Source of the DNA: Methylobacterium sp. R2-1
Lineage (GTDB): Bacteria; Pseudomonadota; Alphaproteobacteria; Rhizobiales; Beijerinckiaceae
NCBI RefSeq assembly: GCF_014191355.1
Contig: NZ_JACHWM010000009.1
Coordinates: 62,001 to 126,000, forward strand
Direction: 5' to 3'
Length of the DNA: 64,000 nt
In this document: piece after piece, positions 35,108 to 43,839 of the stretch
How the letters are laid out: each line of letters begins with the position of its first letter
Numbering within the stretch: position 1 is the stretch's first letter
Translations under genes and position numbers: made by a program
Notes under the pieces: model-generated
The model's input: only the letters and a program-made list of their open reading frames with translations
The model's database searches: none
Told to the model about the DNA's origin: nothing

Positions 35108-35950
35108 TTGAAGCGACTGGTCGTCACCGCCGACGATTTCGGCCTCAGCCGCGAGGTCAACGAGGCCGTCGAGCAGGCTCATTTGGACGGCATTCTCACC
35201 GCGGCGAGCCTGATGGTGTCAGCGCCCGGCGCCGCCGACGCCGTCGCCCGCGCGCGGCGGATGCCCTCCCTGCGAGTCGGGCTGCACCTCGTGCTGGTCG
35301 AGGCGTGGCCGACCCTGCCGCCTGAAGAGCTTCCCGATCTCACCGATGGGCAGGGACTGATGCGGCGCGACATGGAGCGCCTCGGCCTCGACCTCGCGCT
35401 GAAGGCGAGCGCCCGGCGACAGCTCGCCGCCGAGATCCGGGCGCAGTTCGAGGCGTTCCGCGCGACCGGACTGCCGCTCGATCACGTCAACGCGCACAAG
35501 CACTTCCACATCCACCCGCTGATCGCCGGAATGGTGCTGCGGATCGGTCGCGATTTCGGAATGCGGGCGCTCCGGGTGCCGCGCGAGCCGCGCGATCTTC
35601 TGCGGCGCGCCGAGCCCGGCTTTCAGCCGAAGCCCGCCCTCGACACAGCGCCCTGGGCGGCCCTCCTCGCCGTGCGCGCGCGGCAGGCGGGCCTGCTGAT
35701 CCCGACCCGGACGCTGGGCCTCGCATGGTCCGGCGCGATGACGCCAGAGCGTGTGACCGCCCTGCTACGCCACCTGCCGGACGGGCTGACCGAACTCTAC
35801 ACCCACCCCGCAACGGCCGACGGCTTCCGCGGCGAGGCTCCGGGCTACCTTTACGCAGCCGAGCGCGACGCACTGGTCGCGCCGCAAGCGCGGGAAGCCG
35901 CAGACCGCAGTGGAGCCGAGCGGGGCGGCTTCTCGGATTTCCTTTCCTAG
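35108..35950 (+). CDS. hpnK: HpnK, hopanoid N-deacetylase (YdjC family)
   Basis: A 280-residue YdjC-fold carbohydrate deacetylase. Active-site motifs are VTADDFGLSREVN (Asp-Asp metal ligands), SLRVGLHLVLVE and HVNAHKHFHIHPLIAG (metal His), with late TELYTHPATADG. HpnK removes acetate from the GlcNAc placed on bacteriohopanetetrol by HpnI. A TTG at 35108 is the start, giving KRLVVTADDFG immediately, with GAGAG upstream; there is no ATG in place. It follows hpnJ after a terminator. Confidence 0.9.
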   Translation: MKRLVVTADDFGLSREVNEAVEQAHLDGILTAASLMVSAPGAADAVARARRMPSLRVGLHLVLVEAWPTLPPEELPDLTDGQGLMRRDMERLGLDLALKASARRQLAAEIRAQFEAFRATGLPLDHVNAHKHFHIHPLIAGMVLRIGRDFGMRALRVPREPRDLLRRAEPGFQPKPALDTAPWAALLAVRARQAGLLIPTRTLGLAWSGAMTPERVTALLRHLPDGLTELYTHPATADGFRGEAPGYLYAAERDALVAPQAREAADRSGAERGGFSDFLS

Positions 35951-36295
35951 AGCATCCCCGCGATGGATGGCCGGCATCTGGCCAGCGCTTCGATCGGCAC
36001 CGATCTCCGCGGCGGTCTCGACACAGGGAGGCCGGCCTCGACGCGGTGATGTTCGAGCGCTGATCGAAATCAACGCCGGGCGGTGCGCCGAAAGGCATTC
36101 TCCGAAACGAGCCGAGGCCTGAAGACGGCTCGGGATCGTCCTCGATGAACGGTGCGGTGGAAGCCGCGAAGCTCGCTGCACTGACAGGCCGAAAGCGATC
36201 GCACGTCCAGACAGTGGCTGACCGCGACCGCGTCAGGATCCGCCAGCTGGGCGTCCTATGCAGGCCGCCCCTCAGCCGAGAGGAACGCAAGCTCC
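35951..36295. other. Intergenic region, nothing identified
   Basis: A 345-bp gap between hpnK and the exported protein gene. The first bases, CTAGAGCATC at the hpnK stop, recall the edge of the dispersed repeat family but the rest does not match. No coding sequence or hairpin terminator stands out. Confidence 0.5.
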
Positions 36296-36811
36296 ATGAG
36301 ACGACGCGCCGCCCTCGTATCCCTAGGCATCGCAGCGGGCTTGGCCAGCGCATTGGCTAGCGCACCCGCCAGATCCGCCGGGCTCGATTGCGGCCCACCG
36401 CCAGCACCGCACCCGGAAGCCGACGCCGTCCTGACCCAGGCGATCGTCTCGCCGCAGCTCGAGACGAATGCGGCCACGGCGCTGGCGTCGGCGGTCCGGC
36501 GTCTCAGGAACCAGGGCGTGCCACGCGCGGTCATCGTCGACCGCGCCGTCGCCACCTATTGCCCGATGGTCGCCCGGGACGAGAGCCTGACGCTCGATCG
36601 CCAGCGCGAGGCGGTCCGACGCTTCGCCTCCACACTGACGAGCCTCGTGTATGATCCCCTCGACCCGACGCAGAGCGAGACCGCGTTCATTCTCAGCCTG
36701 CCGGTCAAGCCGGAGCTCTCGCTGCAGATCGATGCCGCCGCTGCCAAGGCGGGAACGACGCGCGACGCCTGGATCCTGGAGGCGATCCAGGCCCGGCTGG
36801 CGGGCGATTGA
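36296..36811 (+). CDS. Exported protein with RHH-like C-terminal segment, unknown
   Basis: A 171-residue protein with a clear signal peptide (RRRAALVSLGIAAGLASALA, cleavage near ARS-AG). The middle is helical and contains two cysteines (about residues 32 and 89). The last 30 residues, LQIDAAAAKAGTTRDAWI then LEAIQARLAG, look like the dimerising helices of a ribbon-helix-helix protein, which is odd in a secreted protein. It ends 28 bp from the convergent hpnN. No known family. Confidence 0.65.
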   Translation: MRRRAALVSLGIAAGLASALASAPARSAGLDCGPPPAPHPEADAVLTQAIVSPQLETNAATALASAVRRLRNQGVPRAVIVDRAVATYCPMVARDESLTLDRQREAVRRFASTLTSLVYDPLDPTQSETAFILSLPVKPELSLQIDAAAAKAGTTRDAWILEAIQARLAGD

Positions 36812-36839
36812 CGCCGGCCGGCCGTGGCCATTCGACGGG

Positions 36840-39488
36840 CTACTTCACCGCCGCATGCTCGCGGGCGACCTCGCCCGATTGGCGACCGGCTTCCGTACCC
36901 TCGGGTCGATCCGCATCGGGTTGCTTCGGCGGCGGCCCGAGGAAGGCCGGCACCACGAAGAACGCCGCGATCAGGGTGAAGAACAGCGATAGGGCAAGCA
37001 GTTCGCCCATGCTGGCGGTGCCGGGATGGCTCGACAGCATCAGCGAGCCGAAGGCCGTGCCCGTGGTCAGCGCCGAGAAGAAGATCGCCCGCGTCAGGCT
37101 GGAGGCCAGCATGTCGACGACGCCCGCCCGCCACGCGATGACGTAGTAGATGTGGAAGGCCACACCCACCGCCAGCATCAGGGGCAGGGCGATGATGTTG
37201 GCGAAGTTCAGCGGCATGCCGATGACCTTGAGCGCCATCAGCGTCCACAGCGTCGCCAGCACCAGCGGGCCGAGCGTCATCGCCACATCCCAGGGTTTGC
37301 GCAGCGCGACCGAGAGCAGGATGAAGATCAGCGCGAGCGCCGTCAGGCCGGCCTGCACGAAAGCGCCGAGGATGGTGTAGCTCGACTCCGTCGTGGCGAT
37401 CGGCGCGCCCGTGGCGTGGGGATCGACCGTCTGCACCTCCTTGGCGAAGCGGCGCAGCACCTCGTCGTCGTTCGAGTCGCCCTTCGGGTGGACCTCGATG
37501 CGGGCGCGGCCGTCGCTCGTCACCCACTCCGCCTTCAGCGGCTTGGGCAGATTGTCGAGGGTGATCTTCTTCGGGTCGAGCAGCCCGGACAGGCGGCTCA
37601 TCAGCGTCTTCAGATCGGTCGTCAGGGCGACGCTGGCGGCCTCGCGCTTCTCCGCCTGGGCAGCGGCGAGGGTGTCGAGGGTGCCCGACAGGCGGTCCGC
37701 CGCCTTGGCGCCGGCGGAATCTCCGTTCGCGATGCTCTTCAGTGCCGCGGCCGTCTCCTTGAGCGCCTTGACGTTCTCCGCATCCGTCGGCGGCGGCGGC
37801 TTGCGGACCGGGTTGAGGGCGGGTGCGAGGAGTTGCGCCGTCTCCTGGATGGTGGCGAGCTTCTGGTCCTGGTCGCGAGGCACGAAGGTGTCGATCGAGA
37901 TCACCTTGGCGACCGCGTCGAGCCCCTCCAGGCGCTTGGACAGCGCGGGGACCGCATCGACATTCGGAGCCAGCACGTCGATCGAGTTCGGGCTGGTGGC
38001 CGGGTCCTTGATCAGGTCGAGATAGGTCGCGATCGACTCCACCTTCGGACTGCGAAGGTGCATCGGGTTGGAATCGAAGGGCAGCTTCAGCAGCAGCGGG
38101 ATGCCGGCGAGAGTGATCAGGCCGACGAAGATCAGCACCCACTTGCGGTGCTCGACGATCCAGTGATCGACGCCCGCCATCCACGTCGTCTCGACCGCCC
38201 GCTTCTCGCCGCGCGGGTTGAACACCGCGATGAGGGCCGGAAGCAGGGTGAGGGCGAACAGATAGGCCACGATCATGCCGACGCCGGCGATGAGGCCGAG
38301 TTCGGACACGCCGCGGAACTGCGTGGGCAGGAAGGCGAAGAAGCCGGCGAGCAGCGAGATCGCCGCCAGGGTCAGCGACCAGCCGACGCCCCGCGCCGCG
38401 CCGCGCAACGCGGCCTCGACATTGCCGAGTTCGTAGCGGTCGGCCCGGTAGCGCACGGCGAACTGGATGCCGAAATCGATGCCGAGCCCCACGAACAGGG
38501 CGGCGAACGCCACCGAGATCGGGTTCAGTTCGCCCACCATGGCGAGGCCCAAAGCCGCCGTGACGACGAGGCCGGAGAAGGTGGTAATCAGCACGGCCAC
38601 GACGAGCGGACCGGAGCGCAAGGCCAGCCACAGGAACAGGACGATGGCCGCCGTAGTCAGCGAGTAGTTCAGGAAGGCGTCGTCGGCGAGCGTGGCGAAC
38701 TCGTCGTCGGCCACCGCCACGGGTCCGGTCAGGCGGATGCGAAGGCCGTGCGCGGCGTCGATGTTCTGCTCGGCGGCAACGCGCCGGATCAACTTGGTCG
38801 CCTCGCGGCCCGGCTCCAGCGCGTTGTAGTCGAGCACCGGCTGGATCATCACGAACTTGCGCTTGTCCGTGGTCTCGCTGCGCCCGCCCGCGAGCAGGGT
38901 CTGCCACGACATCCGCGCACGCTGGCCGTCGAGCACCTTACGCAGGGTCTCGTCGATCTGCGTCATCGGCTGAGCAAGGTCTTCGAGCTTGGCGTCGCCG
39001 CTCTTCACACCCTTCACGCCGAGATTGAGCACCCGCATCACACCGCGCAGCGACGGATCGGCGGCCAGCGGCCCGAGAAGGCCCTGCTGCTCGATCAGGC
39101 GCTGAGTCGTCTGCTCCAGTTCCTCCTGCGACATCAGCAGGAGGCCGTTGCGATCGAAGAACGGGCCGCCATCAGGGCGATAGACGGTCTCGATCTCCGA
39201 GCGATGCGACTTCAGAGCCTCAGCGAAGCGCGCGGCGGCCTCTTCAGCGATCTCCGGCGTCTCGCCGTCGATGACCGCGGCCACGAGATTCGTGCGCTGC
39301 GGGAACGCCTTCTCGAAGGCGATCTCGTCCTGGCGCCAGGAGACGCTCGGCTCGATCAGCCGCTCGACATCGGTGTTGATACGGAACAGATGGGCGGCCG
39401 CGACGACCCCCGCGACCGTGATGAGCGCCGCGGCCACCAGTACCAGCCAGCGGCGCCTGACGGAAAACGCGACGAGACGTTCGATCAC
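36840..39488 (-). CDS. hpnN: HpnN, hopanoid RND transporter
   Basis: An 882-residue RND/MMPL transporter. There is one N-terminal helix (VRRRWLVLVAAALITVAGVV), a periplasmic domain, helices 2-6 (from ALRSGPLVVAVLITTFSGL to GVGMIVAYLFALTLLPALIA), a second periplasmic domain and helices 8-12. The family motif GLGIDFGIQFAVRYRADRYE lies on helix 4. HpnN moves hopanoids from the inner to the outer membrane. A GTG at 39488 (VIERLVAFSVRRRW) is preferred because the frame upstream is not protein-like. It is divergent from hpnH. Confidence 0.93.
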   Translation of the reverse strand: MIERLVAFSVRRRWLVLVAAALITVAGVVAAAHLFRINTDVERLIEPSVSWRQDEIAFEKAFPQRTNLVAAVIDGETPEIAEEAAARFAEALKSHRSEIETVYRPDGGPFFDRNGLLLMSQEELEQTTQRLIEQQGLLGPLAADPSLRGVMRVLNLGVKGVKSGDAKLEDLAQPMTQIDETLRKVLDGQRARMSWQTLLAGGRSETTDKRKFVMIQPVLDYNALEPGREATKLIRRVAAEQNIDAAHGLRIRLTGPVAVADDEFATLADDAFLNYSLTTAAIVLFLWLALRSGPLVVAVLITTFSGLVVTAALGLAMVGELNPISVAFAALFVGLGIDFGIQFAVRYRADRYELGNVEAALRGAARGVGWSLTLAAISLLAGFFAFLPTQFRGVSELGLIAGVGMIVAYLFALTLLPALIAVFNPRGEKRAVETTWMAGVDHWIVEHRKWVLIFVGLITLAGIPLLLKLPFDSNPMHLRSPKVESIATYLDLIKDPATSPNSIDVLAPNVDAVPALSKRLEGLDAVAKVISIDTFVPRDQDQKLATIQETAQLLAPALNPVRKPPPPTDAENVKALKETAAALKSIANGDSAGAKAADRLSGTLDTLAAAQAEKREAASVALTTDLKTLMSRLSGLLDPKKITLDNLPKPLKAEWVTSDGRARIEVHPKGDSNDDEVLRRFAKEVQTVDPHATGAPIATTESSYTILGAFVQAGLTALALIFILLSVALRKPWDVAMTLGPLVLATLWTLMALKVIGMPLNFANIIALPLMLAVGVAFHIYYVIAWRAGVVDMLASSLTRAIFFSALTTGTAFGSLMLSSHPGTASMGELLALSLFFTLIAAFFVVPAFLGPPPKQPDADRPEGTEAGRQSGEVAREHAAVK

Positions 39489-40227
39489 GTAAAACCCTGT
39501 CTGCCTAACGATCCAGCCTGTCCCCGCGTGACGACGGGCCGGGACGCCTTGTCCCGTCCTCCCCCGCGACACAGGACGCGGCGTCCTCAGCAGGCGGCGA
39601 CGCGCCGAATCGATCCTCGTCATGGCCCGCGGGACGTGACCCTCGCGAGCGGAAAACCCGGATGGGCGCCACCGGCCGGCAGCCCCATTCCGGCGGACAC
39701 GGAACGCGCGAAGAGACTCGACTGAGACTCCACGCCGATCATTCGTGTCGTTGGCGCGCTACCTACTTGTCCCCGCGAGGGAATGCAACGCGCTCCGGGA
39801 AATGGGTCCGATCCGGCGACGACCGTGCGATTGCGCACCGCACCCGGATTGCGTGAGGATATCGCTTCGCACAAGCGTTCCGGACGGTGTCGACTCCGCG
39901 ACGGTGCAGGACAACAGCGCCAAAGGCCGATGCACGAAAAATCGTGAACTCGTATCGCCCTGTGAGGTTTGTCAGGCACGACAAAAGGTCAAAAATCCGC
40001 CGCAGAAGGCGGAAATCAGAGGATCATCCCGTTCCGGATCGCACGGCCACGGGCTTCGTCCCCGAAGCCGGAGGCCGGCTGCGACACCGGCACGACACAC
40101 TCCCTTTAAATCGCGCCTGACAAGCGCCCTCTCGGAACAGTTCCAGCCTAATGCGCTGGAATTCTTGTTCTTCTCACGCTAAGCAGCCCGACTAAGTCCG
40201 GAACCCGCGCATCTAAGGAGCCGCGTC
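39489..40227. other. Long divergent promoter region of hpnN and hpnH
   Basis: A 739-bp gap between the divergent genes hpnN and hpnH with no convincing coding sequence. It is the longest fully non-coding stretch in the hpn region and must hold both promoters and the hpnH leader. One dyad near hpnH is listed separately. I see no known riboswitch core. Confidence 0.55.
40141..40161. promoter_or_regulatory. Candidate operator dyad upstream of hpnH
   Basis: TTCCAGC (40141-40147) and GCTGGAA (40155-40161) are perfect inverted arms with a 7-base spacer, 67 bp before the hpnH start. Its symmetry and location suggest a protein-binding site near the hpnH promoter; this is inference. Confidence 0.35.
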
Positions 40228-41391
40228 TTGGGAATCCCCATACGGTACGTCGCGAAGATCGGCGGCTACATCCTCAAGCAGCACATCACGGGGCGGAAGC
40301 GCTACCCGCTCGTCATGATGATGGAGCCGCTGTTCCGCTGCAATCTCGCCTGCGCCGGTTGCGGGAAGATCGACTACCCCGACGAGATCCTGAACAAGCG
40401 GCTGCCGGTGGACGAGGCGCTGGAATCCGTCCGCGAGTGCGGTGCACCGGTGGTCGTGATCGCCGGCGGCGAGCCGCTCCTCCACAAGGATCTGCCGCAG
40501 ATCGTTCAGGGCATCATCGCGCAGAAGAAGTTCGCGATCGTCTGCACCAACGCGCTGCTCCTTGAGAAGAAGATCAAGGATTACAAGCCGAGCCCCTACT
40601 TCACGTGGTCGATCCATCTGGACGGCGACAAGGAGATGCACGACCAGTCGGTGTGCCAGCGCGGCGTCTACGACAAGGCTGTCGCGGCCATCGCCAAGGC
40701 CAAGGAGATGGGCTTCCGGGTCACCATCAACTGCACCTTCTTCAACAACTCGTCCGCCGACAAGATCGCCGACTTCTTCGATTCGGTGACCCGCATGGGT
40801 ATCGATGGCATCACCGTCTCGCCCGGCTACGCCTACGAGCGCGCGCCGGACCAGAAGCACTTCCTCAACCGCAAGGCGACCAAGGACCTGTTCCGCGGTG
40901 TGTTCCGGCACGGCAAGGAGAAGGGCCGCGAGAAGTGGACCTTCCAGCAGTCGGGCCTGTTCCTCGACTTCCTGGCCGGCAACCAGTCCTACCACTGCAC
41001 TCCGTGGGGCAACCCGACCCGCACCGTATTTGGCTGGCAGAAGCCCTGCTACCTGCTCGGCGAGGGCTACGCGGCGACCTTCAAGGAGTTGATGGAAGAG
41101 ACCGACTGGGACGCCTACGGCACCGGCAACTACGAGAAGTGCGCCGACTGCATGGTCCACTCGGGCTACGAGGCCTCCTCGGTGGTCGACTCGGTGAAGA
41201 AGCCTTGGAAGCCGCTGGTGCACGCGATCCGCGGCATCAAGACGGAAGGCGACATGGCGCCGGAGATCTCGCTCGAGAACCAGCGCCCCGCCGAGTTCGT
41301 GTTCTCGCGCAACGTCGCCCAGAAGCTCTCCGAGATCAAAGCCTCGGGCGTCGACACGAAGCAGGAAGCTCGCAAGCGCACCGCCGCCTGA
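40228..41391 (+). CDS. hpnH: HpnH, adenosylhopane synthase (radical SAM)
   Basis: A 387-residue radical SAM enzyme that adds a 5'-deoxyadenosyl group to diploptene, giving adenosylhopane, the first C35 hopanoid. The cluster motif is LFRCNLACAGCGKIDYP (C-x3-C-x2-C), followed by VVVIAGGEPLLHKDLPQI and, at the C-terminus, PCYLLGEGYAATFKELMEE and NYEKCADCMVHSGYE (auxiliary Cys). The TTG at 40228 has AAGGAG seven bases upstream. HpnG, which acts next, is encoded convergently. Confidence 0.96.
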   Translation: MGIPIRYVAKIGGYILKQHITGRKRYPLVMMMEPLFRCNLACAGCGKIDYPDEILNKRLPVDEALESVRECGAPVVVIAGGEPLLHKDLPQIVQGIIAQKKFAIVCTNALLLEKKIKDYKPSPYFTWSIHLDGDKEMHDQSVCQRGVYDKAVAAIAKAKEMGFRVTINCTFFNNSSADKIADFFDSVTRMGIDGITVSPGYAYERAPDQKHFLNRKATKDLFRGVFRHGKEKGREKWTFQQSGLFLDFLAGNQSYHCTPWGNPTRTVFGWQKPCYLLGEGYAATFKELMEETDWDAYGTGNYEKCADCMVHSGYEASSVVDSVKKPWKPLVHAIRGIKTEGDMAPEISLENQRPAEFVFSRNVAQKLSEIKASGVDTKQEARKRTAA

Positions 41392-41410
41392 GCCCAGCTC
41401 CCTTTCTCAG

Positions 41411-41457
41411 ACGAGAAGACCCGCGCGGCGTCGGCCGGGCGGGTCTTCTCGTTTCAG
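41411..41457. terminator. Bidirectional terminator between hpnH and hpnG
   Basis: ACGAGAAGACCCGC and GCGGGTCTTCTCGT form a perfect 14-bp stem with a 15-base loop, followed by TTTC. It lies 20 bp after the hpnH stop, between convergent genes. Confidence 0.85.
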
Positions 41458-41562
41458 GACCGTTTTCGCGCGAAGCGGTTCATCGCTTTCCGGCCGGTCG
41501 CTTCGTCCGGCGCGATCGACGAAGAACCCGGTCCGGCCTCCGCCGGGTGACCGAGCGGCCGT

Positions 41563-42240
41563 TCACGCCACCCCGAGACCGGGACCGAGCCGGAGACGGC
41601 AGCGGGCGAGCGCCGCAAACGCTGCCGAGGAATCACGGCCGAGCCGAATCAGGTCGCCGATCCGAGCGCGGCCTCGCAGCAGCGCGCCGAGCACGGCCCG
41701 GATATCGGGTTCGCCCTCCGGCGTCAGGGCAGCGGCGGCGAAGGCGGGCAGGGCGCGCTCCGCAGGATCGCAGACGACCCGAATCGCCGCGAAGGGGAGG
41801 GCATGGTGGGCCGCGTAGGCGGCGGCCACGTGCGACTCCATATCGACCGCCAGGGCGCGGGTGCGCGCATGTAGCGCCGCCTTTCCGGCGACACTCATGA
41901 CTGCGGTGTCGGAGCCGGCGAGGCCGCCGACGACGACGCGGTCCGGCGCCCCGCTCAGGGCCTCGAACAGGCGGCGGCTGATCTCGGGATCGGCTAGAAA
42001 CCGCGTCTCCGCATCGAGATGCGTGCCGACGACGACGTCGCCCGGCTTCAGGGCAGGATCGAGGCCGCCGGCGATCCCGAAGCTGATGACCGCGCGCAGA
42101 CCGTGCGAAGGGCGCTCATCGAGCGCCAGCTTCAGCCGCGCGGGATTGCCGCCGGCCTGGATCGTCTCCACACCCGGCCCGGCGGCGACGCGGGCCTCGC
42201 GGGCAAGGCCCATCACCGCCAGAACCGTGCCGCCGTCCAT
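41563..42240 (-). CDS. hpnG: HpnG, adenosylhopane nucleosidase/phosphorylase
   Basis: A 225-residue phosphorylase/nucleosidase-fold protein that cleaves adenine from adenosylhopane to give ribosylhopane. Segments are LAVMGLAREARVAAG, AVISFGIAGGLDPALKPGD and the base-binding ALAVDMESHVAAAYAAHHAL (the DME motif of the family). The size is typical of HpnG. The hpnH gene is convergent across a strong terminator. The 30-bp gap to the upstream export lipoprotein gene allows shared transcription. Confidence 0.92.
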   Translation of the reverse strand: MDGGTVLAVMGLAREARVAAGPGVETIQAGGNPARLKLALDERPSHGLRAVISFGIAGGLDPALKPGDVVVGTHLDAETRFLADPEISRRLFEALSGAPDRVVVGGLAGSDTAVMSVAGKAALHARTRALAVDMESHVAAAYAAHHALPFAAIRVVCDPAERALPAFAAAALTPEGEPDIRAVLGALLRGRARIGDLIRLGRDSSAAFAALARCRLRLGPGLGVA

Positions 42241-42270
42241 CGCCGCACCCTCGGAATCCGCCGCGCCGGA

Positions 42271-43437
42271 TCAGCGCGTGACGGTGTAGAGCGAGGCGCC
42301 CGCGGAGACCGGCGCCGTCACGGTCGAGAACACGCCGAGCACCTTGCCCAGCTCCGCGAACGGCGAATTCGACACGTAGACGAGGTCGCGGTTCCGCATG
42401 CGGAAGCTCTGCGTCAGGAACAGCCCCTGCGCGTCGCGCAGGTTCACCCGGTACACCACCGGCACCTGCGGCGAGGCCAGGAGCGGCGAGTTCGGCCGCA
42501 GCCGCCGCACCACCGCCGCCGGCTCGTAGCGGAAGATGAACACGCCTTCCGGATCGGCCTGGAAGTCGCGCAGACCCGCGGCGCGGGCCAGCGCCTGCGA
42601 CAGCGTCAGCCCATCGGCCGAGAAGGGCACCTCCGTCGTGGAGCCGAGCGCGCCCACCGACAGGAAGGTCTGCGGGTCGCGCACCAGCGTCAGCGTGTCG
42701 TTCGGCCGAATGAAGATGTTCTCGCGCGGATTGGCGACGACCGTGCTCATCGGCACGGTGACAGTGCGGTTGCCGCGTGACAGCCGCACGAAGGTCTCGG
42801 CCACCGGCGTGCGCACGCCGCCGGCCTGGGCGACGACGTCGAGCAGGCGGTCGCCGCGGCCCGACAGCGGCACGCGCATGCCCATGGCCGCCTCACCGGT
42901 GACGGTGGCCGATTGCGAGACCGGCTTGGTGACGGAGACGAGCACCTGCGGCTGGATCGCCTTGCCGGCGAGTTCGGTCTCGATCAGCGCCTGCACATCC
43001 TGGGTGCGGCGACCGACGACCTTGATGCGGCCGGCGTAAGGGACGGTGATGCCGCCATCGGGGCCGACCACCTGCTCGGGGATCATCGCGGACTTGGAGC
43101 CGGCGGAGAAGCGGTCGGCGACCAGCGGACCGGAGAACAGGCCGCCGGAGCCGGCTTCCCAAACCTGGACCGCCACGTAGTCACCGACGCCGATCACCGG
43201 CTCGAGGGCCGGCCGGTTGTCGCCGAAGGTGACGAGGAGGCTGTCGAGGGGGCGGGTTCGCAGGGCCTCGACGATGGCGGGGGTGACGTCGATGATCTCG
43301 TAGCGGGCGAACAGGCCCTCGGCGGTGGCGACGTCGGCGCCGTTCTCGATCGCCGAGGTGGTCGGCCCCGCGGCCGGCAGGATCGAGCACCCCGACACCG
43401 CCGTGGCGGTGAGGAGGGCAATGGCTAGAGCGCGCAT
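42271..43437 (-). CDS. Wza-like polysaccharide export lipoprotein
   Basis: A 388-residue outer-membrane polysaccharide export protein. The lipoprotein signal is RALAIALLTATAVSGCSILP (Cys at residue 17). The Poly_export domain includes VIGVGDYVAVQVWEAGSGGL, VPYAGRIKVVGRRTQDVQALI and VSVTKPVSQSATVTGEA; two SLBB-like domains follow (MRVPLSGRGDRLLDVVAQAG, LTLSQALARAAGLRDF). No other capsule or exopolysaccharide gene is adjacent. It is upstream of hpnG. Confidence 0.9.
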   Translation of the reverse strand: MRALAIALLTATAVSGCSILPAAGPTTSAIENGADVATAEGLFARYEIIDVTPAIVEALRTRPLDSLLVTFGDNRPALEPVIGVGDYVAVQVWEAGSGGLFSGPLVADRFSAGSKSAMIPEQVVGPDGGITVPYAGRIKVVGRRTQDVQALIETELAGKAIQPQVLVSVTKPVSQSATVTGEAAMGMRVPLSGRGDRLLDVVAQAGGVRTPVAETFVRLSRGNRTVTVPMSTVVANPRENIFIRPNDTLTLVRDPQTFLSVGALGSTTEVPFSADGLTLSQALARAAGLRDFQADPEGVFIFRYEPAAVVRRLRPNSPLLASPQVPVVYRVNLRDAQGLFLTQSFRMRNRDLVYVSNSPFAELGKVLGVFSTVTAPVSAGASLYTVTR

Positions 43438-43728
43438 TCAGGTCGCCTGACGGTTTCTCTCATCGGGTGGGTAGCCGAAAGCGGCCAGGCTGTCCGTGGC
43501 GAGGCCGCCACACCGGGCGCGGGAGCACGAAATGCGCCGGCCTTTCCCCGAAGCCCACACCTCTCCCGCACGCTCCGGACGTCGCTCCCTGCCCCTGCAG
43601 AAACGACAGCAGGGCGTGAGGATGGTCCTGCGGCCGAGGTCCACTAACTGTCTGCGTCCGGCCGAGCCGGTGCCGATCGGCTTGCGGATGGGTCGAGGCG
43701 CCCGGCACCTGTCCTCATCGCTCGTCCT
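43438..43728. other. Upstream region of the export lipoprotein gene
   Basis: About 290 bp between the divergent export lipoprotein gene and the repeat preceding gntK. I see no coding sequence, and no promoter that I could place firmly. Confidence 0.4.
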
Positions 43729-43833
43729 AGAGCATCGTCTGGGATATCGGATTCAGGACGATGCTCTAGCCTCTTGTTTCTGCATCGTCTTTTTCCGAAA
43801 GACGGTGGCCACCTTTCGGGACGATGCTCTAGG
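43729..43833. repeat. Dispersed palindromic repeat, copy C (two units)
   Basis: Unit 2 form first: AGAGCATCGTCTGGGATATC to GACGATGCTCT (43729-43767), then GCCTCTTGTTTCT and unit 1 from GCATCGTCT to GACGATGC (43781-43827), closing with TCTAGG. Same composite as copy B but in the other orientation; copy A has unit 1 only. Its last bases merge with the AGGAG Shine-Dalgarno of gntK. Confidence 0.8.
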
Positions 43834-43839
43834 AGCCGG

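Noticed and set aside
35949..35990. CTAGAGCATC after hpnK as a fourth copy of the composite repeat
   Set aside because: Only about ten edge bases match; the GACGATGC partner arm and linker are missing.
39489..40227. Cobalamin or SAM riboswitch before hpnH
   Set aside because: No conserved riboswitch core was recognised in the leader.
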